The position numbers and the translations under genes were made by a program. Positions 47,095-59,596 of a DNA stretch of 64,000 nucleotides are shown piece after piece. Location of the stretch: assembly GCA_027257055.1 (NCBI GenBank), contig JAPVLO010000133.1, positions 6,262,001 through 6,326,000 on the forward strand. Direction: 5' to 3'. Positions within the stretch are counted from its first letter, which is position 1. Every line of letters starts with the position of its first letter. The notes under the pieces are model-generated. The model was not told where the DNA came from. It was given only the letters and a program-made list of their open reading frames with translations, and did no database searches. The stretch is from Cephalopachus bancanus. Taxonomy: Eukaryota > Chordata > Mammalia > Primates > Tarsiidae.

Positions 47095-47585
47095 AAACCA
47101 CTATTCTATGTCACCAACTGTTTGTAAGCTGTCTAGTGTTATATGGTACAAGTATACCAGTGTACATGATGTCCATGTGCATATATCATTTGAGTTCAGT
47201 TTTTCATTTATTACTTAGCATAGGCATTTCTATATAATGCTTTGATTGTTTTTTAAATCTTGGAAGAGGGAAGGGAAACTTTAATTGTTGCTTTTTGTCA
47301 GGCAAAAGTAACTCCAAGAAAAGTAGATGAAGCAGGCTATTAGGTCAGGTGCAGTTTCCCAGGTATAATCATTCATTAAGGTCAACAATTTTTTTAAGGT
47401 ATAAAAAGAGTAAAGATTGGTTTATACATAGTTACTGGATAAATGTTTAAATATTTTGCCTTAATTTTAAGGGTGTGGATTGATGGCCACACCCGTACTC
47501 TATCTGTTCCAGGATTCCGTGGTTATAGGCCTCCCTAACATTCATTTTAAAGATTAGATATATTCCAACTTTATTAATAGGTATG
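47095..47585 (+). other. remaining POLR2K-retrocopy 3' DNA
   Basis: Non-repetitive AT-rich DNA inside the retrocopy frame, with no gene of its own that I can see. It is either an extended 3'UTR or read-through DNA of the source locus. Confidence 0.45.
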
Positions 47586-47786
47586 TCCCAGCCTGGTCCA
47601 CTGGTCTCTGCAATGAGTAAACTTTTAAAAACTAGCCCGGTATAGTGGCGCATGCCCTCCAGCTACTTGAAAGGTTGATGTGGAAGGATGACCTGAGTCC
47701 AGTAGGTCAAAGCTGCAGTGGCCATGAGTGAGCCACTGCACTCTAGCCTAGGTAACAGAGTGAGACTCTAACTAAAAAAAAAAAAA
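47586..47786 (+). mobile_element. 5'-truncated Alu
   Basis: Starts near the end of the left arm ('cccagcctggtccactgg'), then linker and right arm ('actagcccggtatagtgg', 'gactctaactaaaaa'). 'aggtatg' flanks both ends (47579-47585, 47787-47793). Confidence 0.82.
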
Positions 47787-47843
47787 AGGTATGCTTATGA
47801 CATTCAAAAAATTATCCATGGCATTTTTAAAAACCTGTATTTT

Positions 47844-48192
47844 GGTTGGGTGCGGTGGCTCATGCTTATAATCCTAGAACTTTGGGAGGCTGAGGTGAGA
47901 GTATTGCCTCGCCCCTGGATCCTGCCGTGGGGAACACGCCCCTCCTTCAGCACCTGTGACGCTACTGGCGACCGTGGCATCACGTCCTCTGTGGGGCGCA
48001 GAGCTGAGACTTCATCTCTACAGTAAATCAAGAAAAATTTGCTGGGCAGGATGACACATGCCTGTGGTTCCAGCTACTTGGAAGACTGAGGTGGAAGAGT
48101 CACCTGAACCCAGCAGGTTGAAGCTGCGGTTGCCGTAAGTGTGCCACTGCACTCCAGCCTGGGTGACAGACTCTAACTCCAAAAAACAAAAC
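47844..48192 (+). mobile_element. Alu with about 95 bp of foreign GC-rich DNA in the left arm
   Basis: A normal Alu start ('ggttgggtgcggtggctc') and normal right arm. Between 47910 and 48004 the B-box part of the left arm is replaced by GC-rich DNA that is not Alu ('ctactggcgaccgtggcatc' is in it). A perfect 15-bp duplication 'aaaaacctgtatttt' (47829-47843, 48193-48207) shows that the element inserted once, as one piece. Confidence 0.9.
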
Positions 48193-48659
48193 AAAAACCT
48201 GTATTTTTACTTCCATTTTCATGTACTAAATTCTATAAATTTATTACATGCTATATAAAGTGCTGCCATGCTCAGAAAAAAAATGTGATACATGTACACA
48301 ATGGAATACTACACAGCCATAAAGAAGTACAAAATCATGAAACTCGCAGCAAGCTGAATGGAATTAGAGTTTATAATACTGAGTGATCTCTCACAGAAAC
48401 AAACAGCTGAGTATCACATGTTCTCATTTATAAGTGGACCTTGGACAGCTACCGTATTACTATAAGAAAAGGATAGAAAGTGGCAGGAAACAGTGGGGAG
48501 GGGGGTGAGGGAGTGGGGAGGTGGGTTGACAGTAGTCGATATCTGTCTGGGGAGGGCACACCTCATCGATAAGGGCAGCTGCATGGTGAATATTTGTATA
48601 CCTAGCCCTGAATTGTACCCCACAATTTTAAATAAAAATTAAAAGAGGAAAAAAAAAAA

Positions 48660-49970
48660 AAGAAATCTGTCATGGACTTTCAGGACTTTCTCTCTAGATC
48701 TTTTAGGATTTTTAGTTTGCAGACATTTGATTATGATATTGCTAAAAAGTGAACTTCTTTGGTTTTGTCTTGTCTGTGGCTCACTTGGTTTCTTGCATCT
48801 GTAGTTTATTTCTTTTAGTAGATTTGGAAAGTTTTTTGCACTATTTTTTCAAAAATAATGTTTTTTTGAACATTTTTTTCACGCATTTTCCCCCTTTTTT
48901 TCATACGACCCTGATGACACAAACATTAGGTATATGTTATTGTCTCTCAGGTTTCTGAAGTTCTATTCATTTTCTTTTCAACCATTTTTTTTTCATTGCT
49001 CAGATTGGATCATTTTTATTGAATTATCTTCACGTTTATTCTTTCCTGTTATTTCCATGTTTCTATTAAACTCATCCTGTGAATTTTTAATTTAGGTTAA
49101 TGCACTTTTTTAGTTCTAAATTTTCCATTTGACTATGAAAAAGTCTATTTGTTTGATAAGACTTTATATTTTCAAATTTGCTTCAAGAATGTTTCTAATT
49201 ACTCGCTTTTATGATTGCCGCCTTAAAATCCTTATCAGATAATTTCAAATTTCATGTAATCTTGCTGTTGGCATCCACTGATTGTGTTTTCTCTTTGAAG
49301 TTCAGATTTTCCCAGTTTCCTATAATGAGTGATATTCTATTATTGTTTAGATATTTGGCATATGATGTTATGAGAGGAGGATCTCATTTAGATCTTCCTT
49401 TTAAACAGATATATAAATTGTTTAGGCCTGGCTTACTTTCTGACTTGCAGTTCTGTGCCAAATTACTTTTCAAAGCCCTTTCAGTGCTATCCCCATCTGC
49501 ACTGCCGTGGGCCTCCCAAAAGCCAATGGGAATCCTGGCTGGCATTTGCACAGCAGTTCAGTTCTTAAAACTTGCTGTGTTTCATGGGTCACTTGAGGAT
49601 CTGTCCAGGACTTTGTATATAAGTTTAAAGTCTCTCCTTCTCCATCTCCTTTCTTTCTATGATTTTTTTCTCAGTTCTCAAACTGGAGAGGAACAATGTA
49701 TAGTTATTACAAAGTGAGAATGGAAGTTTCGATCCCCTGCCCTCACTGTGTCCACATACACATTTAACTGGTGGGGAATATAAGGTGAGAGTCATCACTA
49801 CCAGATGGGAGTGGTAGTCAGGTTTCTCCCCATAGCCTCCATGCTGCCTGCAGTACCTGGCAGGTGAGGAGGATGGGGTTTTGTTGTTTAACAACAGAAA
49901 GATCAGAGAGTTCTATCCTCTCAGGCCACTCTTCTCCCAGTCCTTCGGCTAAAAAACAAACAAAAAACCC
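48660..49970 (-). mobile_element. ancient L1, right of L1-E, ORF1/5'UTR side
   Basis: Reversed old L1 text ('catttgattatgatattgc', 'ggcatatgatgttatgag') parallel to 12740-13560 of the other ancient L1. A 168-codon plus frame (49211-49717) lies in it and looks accidental. Confidence 0.55.
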
Positions 49971-49977
49971 CAGGATT

Positions 49978-50268
49978 GCTGGGCTCGGTGGCTCAGCCTG
50001 TAATCCCGCACCTTTGGGAGGCTGAGGTGAGTGGATTGCCTGAGCCCGTGGGTTCGAGACCCGCCTGGGCAGCGAGACCTCATCTCTACAATAAATCAAA
50101 AAATCAGCCGGGTGTGGTAGCGCATGCCTGTAATTCCGGCTACTTGGAAGGCTGAGGCCGAAGGATCGCCAGAGCCAGCAGGTCGAGACTGCGGTGGCCG
50201 GGAGCGGCCACAGCACTCCAGTCTGGGTGACAGAGTGAGACTCCAACTCAAAAAAAAAAAAAAAAAAA
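49978..50268 (+). mobile_element. Alu dimer, younger type
   Basis: Near-complete with 'gctgggctcggtggctc', 'gtgggttcgagacccgcc' and 'gactccaactc' plus A tail. Flanks 'accccaggatt' and 'aactcaggatt' form an altered target duplication. Confidence 0.92.
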
Positions 50269-50278
50269 ACTCAGGATT

Positions 50279-51747
50279 TTTCTGGAGCACTTTGGGCCTG
50301 TCTTCCTTGCATTTCCAGGTTGTGGTCTTCTCCCAGTGCCCAAGATGGGACATACAGGAGGCAAAAACAAAAGCGAACGGGAACACATTACTGTCATCTC
50401 TGAAGTTCCAAAATTCCTAACCAATACTCTTTCTTTCTCAAATTTCATATTCTCCTAATGTTTATTTTCTGTTCACCTGTTTTATTTTTCAGTTGGGGTC
50501 TAACATTTTTAATTTGTGTAGAGAAAACCTCTCGCTATGTTTCCCAGACTGGTCTTGAACTCCTGGGATCAAGGAATCCTTCCACTCCAGCCTCTCATAG
50601 TACAGGGATTACAGGCGTGAACCACTATACCTGGCCAGGTTTACCTCTTCTTAATATGGGTATAATCTATTTCTTTTCATGTCTAGAACAAACAGGAGCT
50701 CTTTCTTTTCTTTTCAAATAGATTTCTTGGTATGTCCACACCCTCTGTCCACCCTGCTTTTGGTCTAGTTTTCTTGGTCCACTCTGGTACCCGGTTGTCT
50801 CCAGTTTTCAGTGGTCTAATAGCAGTGTCCTAACCATGTCCATCTCACCTGGGTCATCATTACATCCCACCTGCACTTCTACTTGCTTTCGTAATGGTGG
50901 TTCTCTTCTGGGGAGGTTCTTCCTCATACATTTTCTCATCTTAGTTGCACTTTCATAAACCTCAATTTGTCTTGTTTATATGCTTTATGCCCACACGAGC
51001 TCTCCCAGCTTTATCAGTACTATTTTGCTTTTCTATGGGTTTCCCTTGGTTTAGCTCTTCAGCTGTTGTTTGGATTTGGCCATCTAATTTTCCATCCTGC
51101 AAACGTCCATTTCAGATATTGACTGAATATCTGACTGGTATCTTCAGGTATTGAAATAATGACTGTCTCTTGTCTGTGACTATGTGTTGCTGAATTCTAC
51201 TGTTCCCTTTGTTTTAAACTTTTGTTTAGTAATATTGAGGAACATGGTATTCATATATTCATACATGCCCTGTGGTTTCTAATTCTCCAACTTGGTGTCT
51301 GAATTTTTTAGCAATATCCCATAATCATCAATATTGTGTATTGCCACTATATTTGTTATATTTTGTCTTCATTACTCTGTGGTCAAGTCTATCTTATGTC
51401 TGTGATAGCATGGGTGTTTGAAATAGTCTTGATTGGTCACTCTCTGTAATTCCTGCAATACAGATTGTTGAAATCTCCCATCAGAACATTCATTGATGGG
51501 CCCAGAACACCTGGGTCATTACCTTCATCATAATATGCCCACCATTTGCTTGGAAGCAAAAGGTTCTTTCTTCTGGCTTTTTAAAAAATCCTTCACTGCT
51601 TCAAGTCATAATCATTGCATCCTTTACTGTCTAGTTTCCCCTTCTCCATTTGGTCTTAAGCATTGTGGGATCCGGAAATCATCTTACCTTCTATCTCAGA
51701 TTTAAACACAGCTCTGTTTAGTTCTAATACCTACTGGATCGCTCTTT
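50279..51747. other. mostly unassigned sequence with an old Alu fragment
   Basis: 50490-50636 is an old reversed Alu left-arm part ('cttgaactcctgggatcaag', 'gggattacaggcgtgaacc'). The remainder is AT-rich, single-copy-like DNA or unrecognised ancient repeat. No gene is supported. Confidence 0.45.
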
Positions 51748-51760
51748 AAAATCATGCCTG

Positions 51761-53115
51761 GAGAAGCGACAAGATGGCGATGGGGCAACCCGGTCTGTGA
51801 AACCCTCTGCAAAGGAGAACTGCGGTGGGTCTCTGACTCTCATCCCGGGGGCTGTGGGCCCCAACATCGCAGCCTGCTCTTCATACAGAGCTCGGCCGTT
51901 GCCACCACTGGGGCATTGCAGTGGACTGGACAGTCACTGCAGTACAAACGGTGCCACCGCTGCAGCCCCCCCCCCCGCCACCACCGCTGCCGCAGCCTCT
52001 GTGGCGGGCATAGCACATTGCACCACCCTGGCCAGAGGCAATCCACTTCAGTCCTTGAAGCCCCTTCAGGGAAGATCTGCTGGGATCGCTGCCACCTCTC
52101 CTGCGACCGAGATGTCCTGCCCACAGTAAGTCTCCTGCCGTCCACCCTGAGGCAGGCAGCCATATTCAGCCTCTGCCGTTCCTGTTCGGCCCCACTCCCT
52201 CTGGGGCGAGCAGCTGAGATAGCACCACCTGCTGGCGATTCAAGGTAACAACACCAAAACGGGAGAAACAAGCTTGATAAAGACATAGGCCAGAGTGGTG
52301 AATGGAGGGTGATCTGAACTGTCCTTCACAGCAGACCAGGGGCAACTGACCCTAACTGCAAACTAATTTACCAACTTGAAAAGAAAACTAGAAATCAGAA
52401 CTGAAAGGACATTGGACTTAAACAGAGTGTACTTCATTGATTCTGTTAGTTTAATGACTTAATTCTATTCCTACTGTATTGTTCCTTTTTTTCTTTTTTC
52501 CTCTTCTTTTTATTCTCTTTTCTTCTCTCTGTAAACCACATCTTTGTATAGAGGAACAGCACACTAATAAGGTGGTTGGTTAGCCTGTATGTTAGCATCA
52601 GTATGTTTTATTTTTTATTTTTTTGTGTGAGAGTTGGCTCGTCTGTAGCTGTGGTCTATTGTTTTTATCTGTTTCAGTATAGACCTCTCTCTCTATTTGT
52701 TGGCACACTTGTTTGTTTCCCCCCTTACTCCTCTGTCTCTCCACCCCCGTCTTCGACCCACTGTCTGCTCCATTCTCTTCCCTCTGCTAACCACATTTTA
52801 TTTCAGGGAGTAAACCTACAGCCCCACTGCATGGACAGATTCCAAGGCAGTGGGAAGTGGGTTCCAGATTATCCACACACCTGTCAGTGAATACCAGGAC
52901 CTGCAGATAGATTTTGAATCACAGCTCCCCCCTTAAGTAAATCTCAAAACTGCAAAAAGGACCACCCCCAACCTACAGTGCAACTCCAGAAATGAACAAA
53001 GTAACAGGGCATAGATAAAGAATTAAAACCAATCCCTTTACCCCTGAATAGCAGAATTAAAGAAGATGGTGATGTGGAGGGAAGGAAAAAGTAGGGAGGG
53101 GGAAAAACCACACAA
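51761..53115 (+). promoter_or_regulatory. L1-F 5'UTR with YY1-type motif
   Basis: A 1.36-kb leader. 'caagatggcg' at 51770-51779 is a YY1-type core 10 bases from the 5' edge. 51940-52000 has a C run and CCG-rich DNA. 'cacagtaagtctcc' (about 52126) is a good splice-donor-like sequence on the sense strand. 52480-52600 is T-rich. Promoter role inferred from the L1 family. Confidence 0.6.
51840..52286 (-). CDS. candidate antisense ORF in L1-F 5'UTR (ORF0-like)
   Basis: 148 codons antisense to the element, from +526 to +80. Starts MSLSSLFLPFWCCYLESPAG, shared with the L1-C antisense frame. Its middle, from residue 42 (MAACLRVDGRRLTVGRTSRS), recurs in the same frame in the miniature L1 at 60394. 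It is arginine-rich and basic, with no domain recognised. Human L1 ORF0 has the same placement but I see no sequence kinship. Coding status is unproven. Confidence 0.35.
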   Translation of the reverse strand: MSLSSLFLPFWCCYLESPAGGAISAARPRGSGAEQERQRLNMAACLRVDGRRLTVGRTSRSQERWQRSQQIFPEGASRTEVDCLWPGWCNVLCPPQRLRQRWWRGGGLQRWHRLYCSDCPVHCNAPVVATAELCMKSRLRCWGPQPPG

Positions 53116-54082
53116 ATGAAGAAAAAACAAAAGAAGAATATAGGCCTCACACAGACCCCTGGGAAATCAGACACTGAGAAAACAGATTCTGGAACACAAA
53201 CAATGAAGAACCTCCAGAATGACTGATTACATGCAACAAACCCAGACATCAAGACATTAATGGAGAGAATTTTAAAAAACTGAGGACAGACAAGAGGAAA
53301 ATAGGAAGGAGCTGATGTCAGAAATGACAGCAGTAAAGAATACTGTGATGGAAATGAATAACAGACTAATAAGCATGGAAAGCAGAATCAGCCAAGCAGA
53401 AGAAAGAATCTCAGAGCTCGAAGACCAAAACACAGAACTAACCCAAACTGTCAAAAGCATAGAAAAGAAGCTAAAAAAGACAGAAGAAAACCTGCAGGAG
53501 ATGAATGATCACTTCAAGAGACCAAACCTAAGAGTAATTAGGCTTCCTGAGGCAGAGAGAGAAACAGAAGCCACACTGGAACAAGCATTTCATGAAATCA
53601 TTCAAGAAAACTTCCCTCATCTCATCAAGGATGAAAAAATTCAAACACAAGAGATTCAGAGAACCCCTGCAAGACAACAAATGAGAAGACCAACTCCCAG
53701 ACACATAATAATTCGACTAAACAAAGTAGCTATAAAACAAAAAATCCTAAAGGCAGCAAGAGAAAAAGGCCAGACTATCTACCAGGGAAAACCAATTAGA
53801 ATAGCAGCAGATTTATCCACAGAAACCCTTCAGGTTAAGAGAGCCTGGAGACCTATCTTCAAAGTTCTAAAAGATAAACAATTTCAACCAAGAATAACCT
53901 ATCCAGCCAAACTAAGCTTCATTAGTGAGGGAGAATTGAAATCTTTTGCAGATATCCAATCCCTAAGAACCTACGCTGCCACTAGACCACCTCTACAAGA
54001 AACACTTAAGAAAGTACTGAACACAGAAGAAAAAGAGAAAAGAACAACAACATTCTTCACAAGAGTACAGGCAAAAGATTAA
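53116..54082 (+). pseudogene. L1-F ORF1 pseudogene, nearly intact
   Basis: Starts MKKKQKKNIGLTQTPGKSD. A TGA at about 53222 replaces the tryptophan codon seen in L1-C, and one extra base near 53270 ('gaattttaaaaaact') shifts the frame. From 53315 the frame is open for 255 codons: coiled coil (ISQAEERISELEDQNTEL), RRM (LRVIRLPEAERETEATLE), C-terminal domain (PTPRHIIIRLNK; PIRIAADLSTETLQVKRAW). About 321 residues if unbroken, normal for ORF1p. It needs two repairs, so it is not functional. Confidence 0.9.
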
Positions 54083-54154
54083 AAACACACATGAACCAAC
54101 TCCAAAACCCAAAGAAAGACAACAAACAAACAGGAACAACTCTGTAAAAACCTT

Positions 54155-57100
54155 ATGACAGGGAACAACTCTTGCATTTCAATTATTAGCCTAAATGTGA
54201 ATGGACTAAATGCACCACTGAAAAGACATAGAATGGCAAAATGGATAAAATATCATCAGACAACAATCTATTGCCTTCAAGAGACTCACCTCACTAGAAA
54301 GGACATCCACAGACTCAAAGAAAGAGGATGGGAAACAAACTTTCAGGCGAATGGAATACAAAAGAAAGGAGGAGTAGTGATCTTAATTTCAGACAAAATA
54401 CCCTTCAAGCTATTAAAAATCAAAAAAGATACAGAAGGCCACTACATAATGATAAAAGGCTCAATCCATCAACAAGAAATATATATCCTAAACATATATG
54501 CACCCAACATAGGTGCGCCAATTTTCATAAAGCAACTTCTAGGAAAACCAAAGAAAGATATTGACTCTAACACCATCATAACCTGGGACTTTAATACCCC
54601 ACTCACAACCCTAGACAGATCATCAGGACAAAAAATCAGCAAGGAGATCTGGAACCTCAATGTGCTTTGGACCAAATGGACTTAAATGATACCTACAGAA
54701 CACTCCATCCAAACACCACAGAATGCGCATTCTACTCATCACCACATGGAACATATTCTAATATCGACCACATACTTGGCCATAAATCAAGCATAAGCAA
54801 ATTTAAAAGGACCGAAATTCTACCATGCACCTTCTCGGACCACAGTGGAATAAAAATAAACATTGACACCAACAAAGTCCCCCCAAAGCCCACAAAGACA
54901 TGGACACTAAATAGCATGATGCTAAACAACTCCTGGGTCAATGATGAAATCAAAACAGAGATCAAAAGATACCTGGAAGCAAATGAAAATGAAGAAACAT
55001 CTTACCAAAATCTCTGGGATGTCCTGAAAGCTGTAGTAAGAGAGGAATTTATATCCCTACAAACACACATGAAGAAAATGGAAGGAACAGAAATTCACAA
55101 CCTAACAAACCACCTAAAGAAGCTGGAAAAGCAGGACCACAAAAACCCTAATTTCAGCAGAAGAATCCAGATCACCAAAATAAAAGCCCAAATCCAGGAC
55201 ATAGAAGACAAAAACATAATACAAAAAATCAGTGAAACAAAAAGCTGGTTCTTCAAAAGGATAAACAAGATCGATGGTCCCCTAGCTAGACTGACCAAGA
55301 AAAAAATGTGAAAAAAAACAAATAAGCACAATCAGAAACACAAAAGATGAAGTCACATCTGACCCTGAAGAAATACAAAAGATCATTAGAGACTACTACG
55401 TACACTTGTATGGAAACAAACTTGAAAACCTTAAGGAAATGGAGGACTTTCTGACATCACACAACCTACCAGGGTTGGAACAAGAAGAAATTGAGACCCT
55501 AAATAGACCTATAACAATCAAGGAAATCGACTACGTAATAAGAAAACTTCCTACAAAAAAAAAGCCCTGGTCCAGATGGCTTTCCAGCAGAATTCTACAA
55601 GACATTTAAGGAGGTGCTGATACCAATCCTACTGAAGGTATTCCAGGCGATTGAAAAAGATGGAACTCTCCCCAAATCATTTTACAAAGCCAACATCACA
55701 TTGATACTCAAGCCAGGTAAAGATCCAACAAAGAAAGAGAACCACAGGCCAATATCGTTGATGAACATAGATGCTAAAATTCTCAACAAGATCCTAGCAA
55801 ACCGGATTCAGCAATACATCTCAAAAATTATCTATCATGACCAAGTAGGCTTCATTCCTGGGATGCAAGGCTGGTTCAACATTCATAAAACCATAAATGT
55901 AATTAAATACATCAACAGATGTCAAAACAAAAACCACATGATCATATCATTAGATGCAGAAAAAGCTTTTGATAAAATCCAGCACCCCTTCTTGATAAAA
56001 ACCCTTGAACATCTAGGCATATGGGGAACATACCCAAAATAGTAAAAGCCGTCTATGAGAAGCCCACAGCCAGCATACTCCTAAATGGACAAAAATTGGA
56101 ACCAATTCCCCTGAAAACTGGAACTAGACAAGGATGCCCACTCTCACCCCTCCTGTTCAACATAGTATTGGAAGTCCTGGCTAGAGCAATCAGAGAAGAG
56201 GAGGCAATCAGGGGTATTCAAATAGGAAAAGAGGAAGTCAAGTTATCTCTCTTTGCAGATGATATGATTGTGTACCTTGAAATCCAAGAGAATCTGTCAA
56301 AAGCCTCCTTACACTGATAAAAGCCTTTGGCAAAGTCTCAGAATACAAAATAAATGTACAAAAGACAATCACATTTCTCTACACCAATAATAAACAAACA
56401 GACACCCAAATAAAAAACACAACTCCATTCACAATAGCCACAAAAAAATGAAATACCTTGGCATCTTCCTAACCAGAGACATGAAAGACCTTTACAATGA
56501 AAATTACAAAACACTGCTCAAAGAAATCAAAGCTGATACAAACAAGTGGAAAAATATCCCATGCTCATGGATTGGAAGAATCAACATTGTGAAGATATCC
56601 ATCTTACGTAAGGCAATCTACAAATTCAATGCAATACCCATCAAATTACCAGCAACATTCTTCTCAGACCTAGGAAAAACAACACAGGAATTCATATGGA
56701 AACACAAACGTCCAAGAATAGCCAGGACAATCCTCAGCAAAAAAAACAAAGCAGGTGGTATCACATTACCAGACTTCAAACTTTACTGTAAAGCTACAGT
56801 CATCAAAACAGCTTGGTATTGGTACAGGGACAGGCATATAGATCAATGGAATAGAATTGAGATTCCAGAAGCAAAACCTCAATTTTTCAACCAACTCATC
56901 TTCGACAAAGCCCCCACCACCTACCACTGGGGAGAGGAGAACCTATTCAGTAAATGGTGCCGAGAAAACTGGCTGACCACACGCAGAAGATTGAAGCAGG
57001 ACCCCTATCTATCCCCATGCACAAAGGTTAACTCCAAATGGATCAGAGACCTAAATGTAAAACCTCAAACCATAAGAACCTTAGAAAAGGAAGGAAATGC

Positions 57101-57808
57101 CCTCATGGAAATCGGAACTGGCATCCAGTTCCTGAACAAAACCCGAAACCCACAGGTTATAAGAGAGAAGATAGACAGGTGGGACCTTATTAAACTGACA
57201 CACTTCTGCAAAGCCAAAGAAACCATCAAGAGAGCAGGGAGACAGCCTACAGACTGGGAAAAAGTATTTCCCAACTCCAGGTCTGACAAAGGCTTAACAT
57301 CCTGGATTTACAAAGAACTCAAACGTGCTGAAAAGAAAAAAACAAACAACCCCATTATAAAATGGGCAAAAGATATGAACAGACACTTCACTAAAGAAGA
57401 CATCCAAGCAGCCAACAAACACATGAAGAAATGCTCAACCTCACTAATCATCAGGGAGATGCAAATCAAAACCACACTGAGATACCACCTAACTCCAGTC
57501 AGAATGGCAATTATCAACAACTCAAAAAATAACAGCTGCTGGAGAGGGTGTGGTGAAAAGGGAACACTTCTACACTGTTGGTGGGAGTGTAAACTAGTGC
57601 AACCTCTGTGGAAAGCAGTGTGGTGATTCCTAAAAGCTCTAAAAATCGACCTTCCAAACAACCCCACAATCCCCCTACTGGGAATATACCCTGAAGAACT
57701 CAAATCTCTCCATAAAAAAGATACCTGCACACGTATGTTTATCGCAGCGTTGTTCACAATAGCAAGAACCTGGAAACAACCATGCTGCCCATCAAAAGAG
57801 GACTAGAT
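54155..57808 (+). pseudogene. L1-F ORF2 pseudogene
   Basis: Endonuclease: SCISIISLNVNGLNAPLKRH from the start, CLQETHL, NIYAPNIGAP, DFNTPL, then a 1-base loss near 54666 and CTFSDHSGIKI (about 54830). Stop near 55309. [51 protein letters not shown], catalytic FADD at 56252-56263. C-terminal part open 56448-57626, with GWRGC-type box [19 protein letters not shown], then a TGA (CGA-to-TGA type) at 57624. About six lesions. ORF2p supplies target nicking and reverse transcription; this copy cannot. Confidence 0.9.
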
Positions 57809-58184
57809 TTAAAAAATGTGATACATATACACGATGGAATACTACGCAGCCATAAAAAGAACAAAATCATGAATTTCGCAGCAACCTGGATCGAACTAGA
57901 GTTTATAATACTGAGTGACCTCTCACAGAAACAAAGATCTGAGTGTCACATGGTCTCACTCATATAATAGACCTTGAACATCCAATGTAATACTATAAGA
58001 AAATGACTGACAGCAGTGGGAAACTATGGGGGGAGTGGGTTTAACAGTAGCAAATATCTGTCTGGGGATGGGGAAACACCTCTTATCAACAGGGTGCCTG
58101 AATGAAACGTAATTGTATACCTAACCCTTAACTGTACCCCACAAAACCATAATAAAAAATATTTTTTAAAAAAAATCATGTCTG

Positions 58185-59287
58185 CCTAGTTGTCACCCTA
58201 GCAAATCTTTCACTGGTTTAAAAAATCTTTTATATTACTTCATGGTTCAAGGTCACGAATGAGTTTCTTTCGGTTCTTGCTCTCAACTTCTGTTTTGTTT
58301 TAGTTTCAGACACATGCAGGAGCCATCACTGTACGCACGTGATGCTGGGCAGGTGCACAGAGGCAGAAGAGCATCCACATCCCAGAGGTAGAGAAAGGGC
58401 AGACTGAGCTTCACAGTCCAGAGGTGCTAACACCATGTCGTCCTGTGGACAGACACATGTCACTGTCTGTTAGGCACAAAACACCTATCAACTTAATTTG
58501 TCATATTCTTCTGAAAAATGAAACAGACACATCAAGATTTTTTTAAATGGCCCCAACTCACAAGTGTAGCAAGATTGGATTAGGCAAGTCTTGATTTCTT
58601 GCATTTAGATCAGGAGTCTCAGTCGGGATGGGTATGGTGGGCTAGCTTGTGAAAGGTGAGAACAGCTTAAAGGCACCCTGGATGGGTTGGTTTGAACCAG
58701 AGTCTACAGCGTTGTTGGCCTCGTGGGAGGGCACCTTACGCACAAAGCCATATCGACTCAGGCTGCGGGGACCAGCTGTGTGCCAGGCCCCAAGGTCAGC
58801 TCATCACATGTCCTGCCTCGGGGGTCAAATCAGCTCGCAACACAGGTAGGGCTCAGCACATGCACACACATAAGAACCAGGGCTCAGAGAGGCTGAGGTG
58901 GCAGAGAGGAAGCCGAGGCTGCGCAGGGAGGCTCTGAGATCCGCTCACCTCCCACCCTACTCCTGGCTCTCGGTTGGGACACGCCTGGGTCACTATTTAC
59001 ACTCTTCGGCTCAGCAAATCCAGAGAGGCCTGGACACTCACTCTTAACACAGGCCCTCAGGAGAAGGCTAGGTCCAACAAGCACAAAGTCTCAGTGTGTC
59101 CCATGGTGCCACGCCAGCCGCACAGAATCTCTTCCCAGTACTTCAGCTCTGACTTCTCATGGCTGAGATACCCAGAAATTCAAGAAGAGAGAGGGAGCCA
59201 AGGAATGCGGCTGGCAGTTCTTGTCGATTAAGCCATGTGTGTGCTTAGAGTCCTGTAGCTTCAATCTATGCGTTATGAGTGAATTTT
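58185..59287. other. unassigned single-copy-like sequence
   Basis: GC content rises toward 59100. Short overlapping frames on both strands have no recognisable domain. No gene called. Confidence 0.35.
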
Positions 59288-59289
59288 CC

Positions 59290-59596
59290 TTTTTTTTTTT
59301 TTTTTTTTTTGGTGTATGTTGGAGCCTCACTCTGTTGCCCAGGCTGGAGTGCAGTGGCGTGCTCACGGTCACTGAAGACTCGACCTGCTAGGCTTAGGTG
59401 ATCCTTCCACTTCAGTCTTCCAAACAGCAGGAACTACAGGCACACGCTACCACACCCAGCTAATTTTTTTATTTATTGTAGAGATGAGGTCTCATCATGT
59501 TGCCCAGGATGGTCTCAAATCCGTGGGCTCAGGCAATCCTCTCATCTCGGCTTCCCAAAGTTCTGGGATTATAGGCTTTAGCCACTGTGCTTGCCC
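59290..59596 (-). mobile_element. Alu dimer
   Basis: Reversed Alu with a 22-T tail, 'cctcactctgttgcccagg' and 'gggctcaggcaatcctctc'. Flanks 'gaattttcc' and 'caatttttcc' suggest a target duplication. Confidence 0.9.

Larger units (their letters stand above)
51761..58171 (+). mobile_element. L1-F: full-length young L1 with target-site duplication
   Basis: 6,411 bp from 'gagaagcgacaagatggcg' to the tail after 'ccataataaaaaatatt'. 5'UTR 51761-53115, ORF1 53116-54082, spacer, ORF2 54155 to about 57808, 3'UTR. A 13-bp duplication 'aaaatcatgcctg' / 'aaaatcatgtctg' (51748-51760, 58172-58184; one mismatch, a possible later C-to-T change) frames it. Both ORFs have few but disabling lesions, so it is recent but dead. 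Confidence 0.95.

Noticed and set aside
49211..49717. 168-codon plus-strand frame with hydrophobic stretches
   Set aside because: It lies antisense in ancient L1 DNA that parallels 12740-13560, and is AT-rich with no recognisable domain; most likely accidental.
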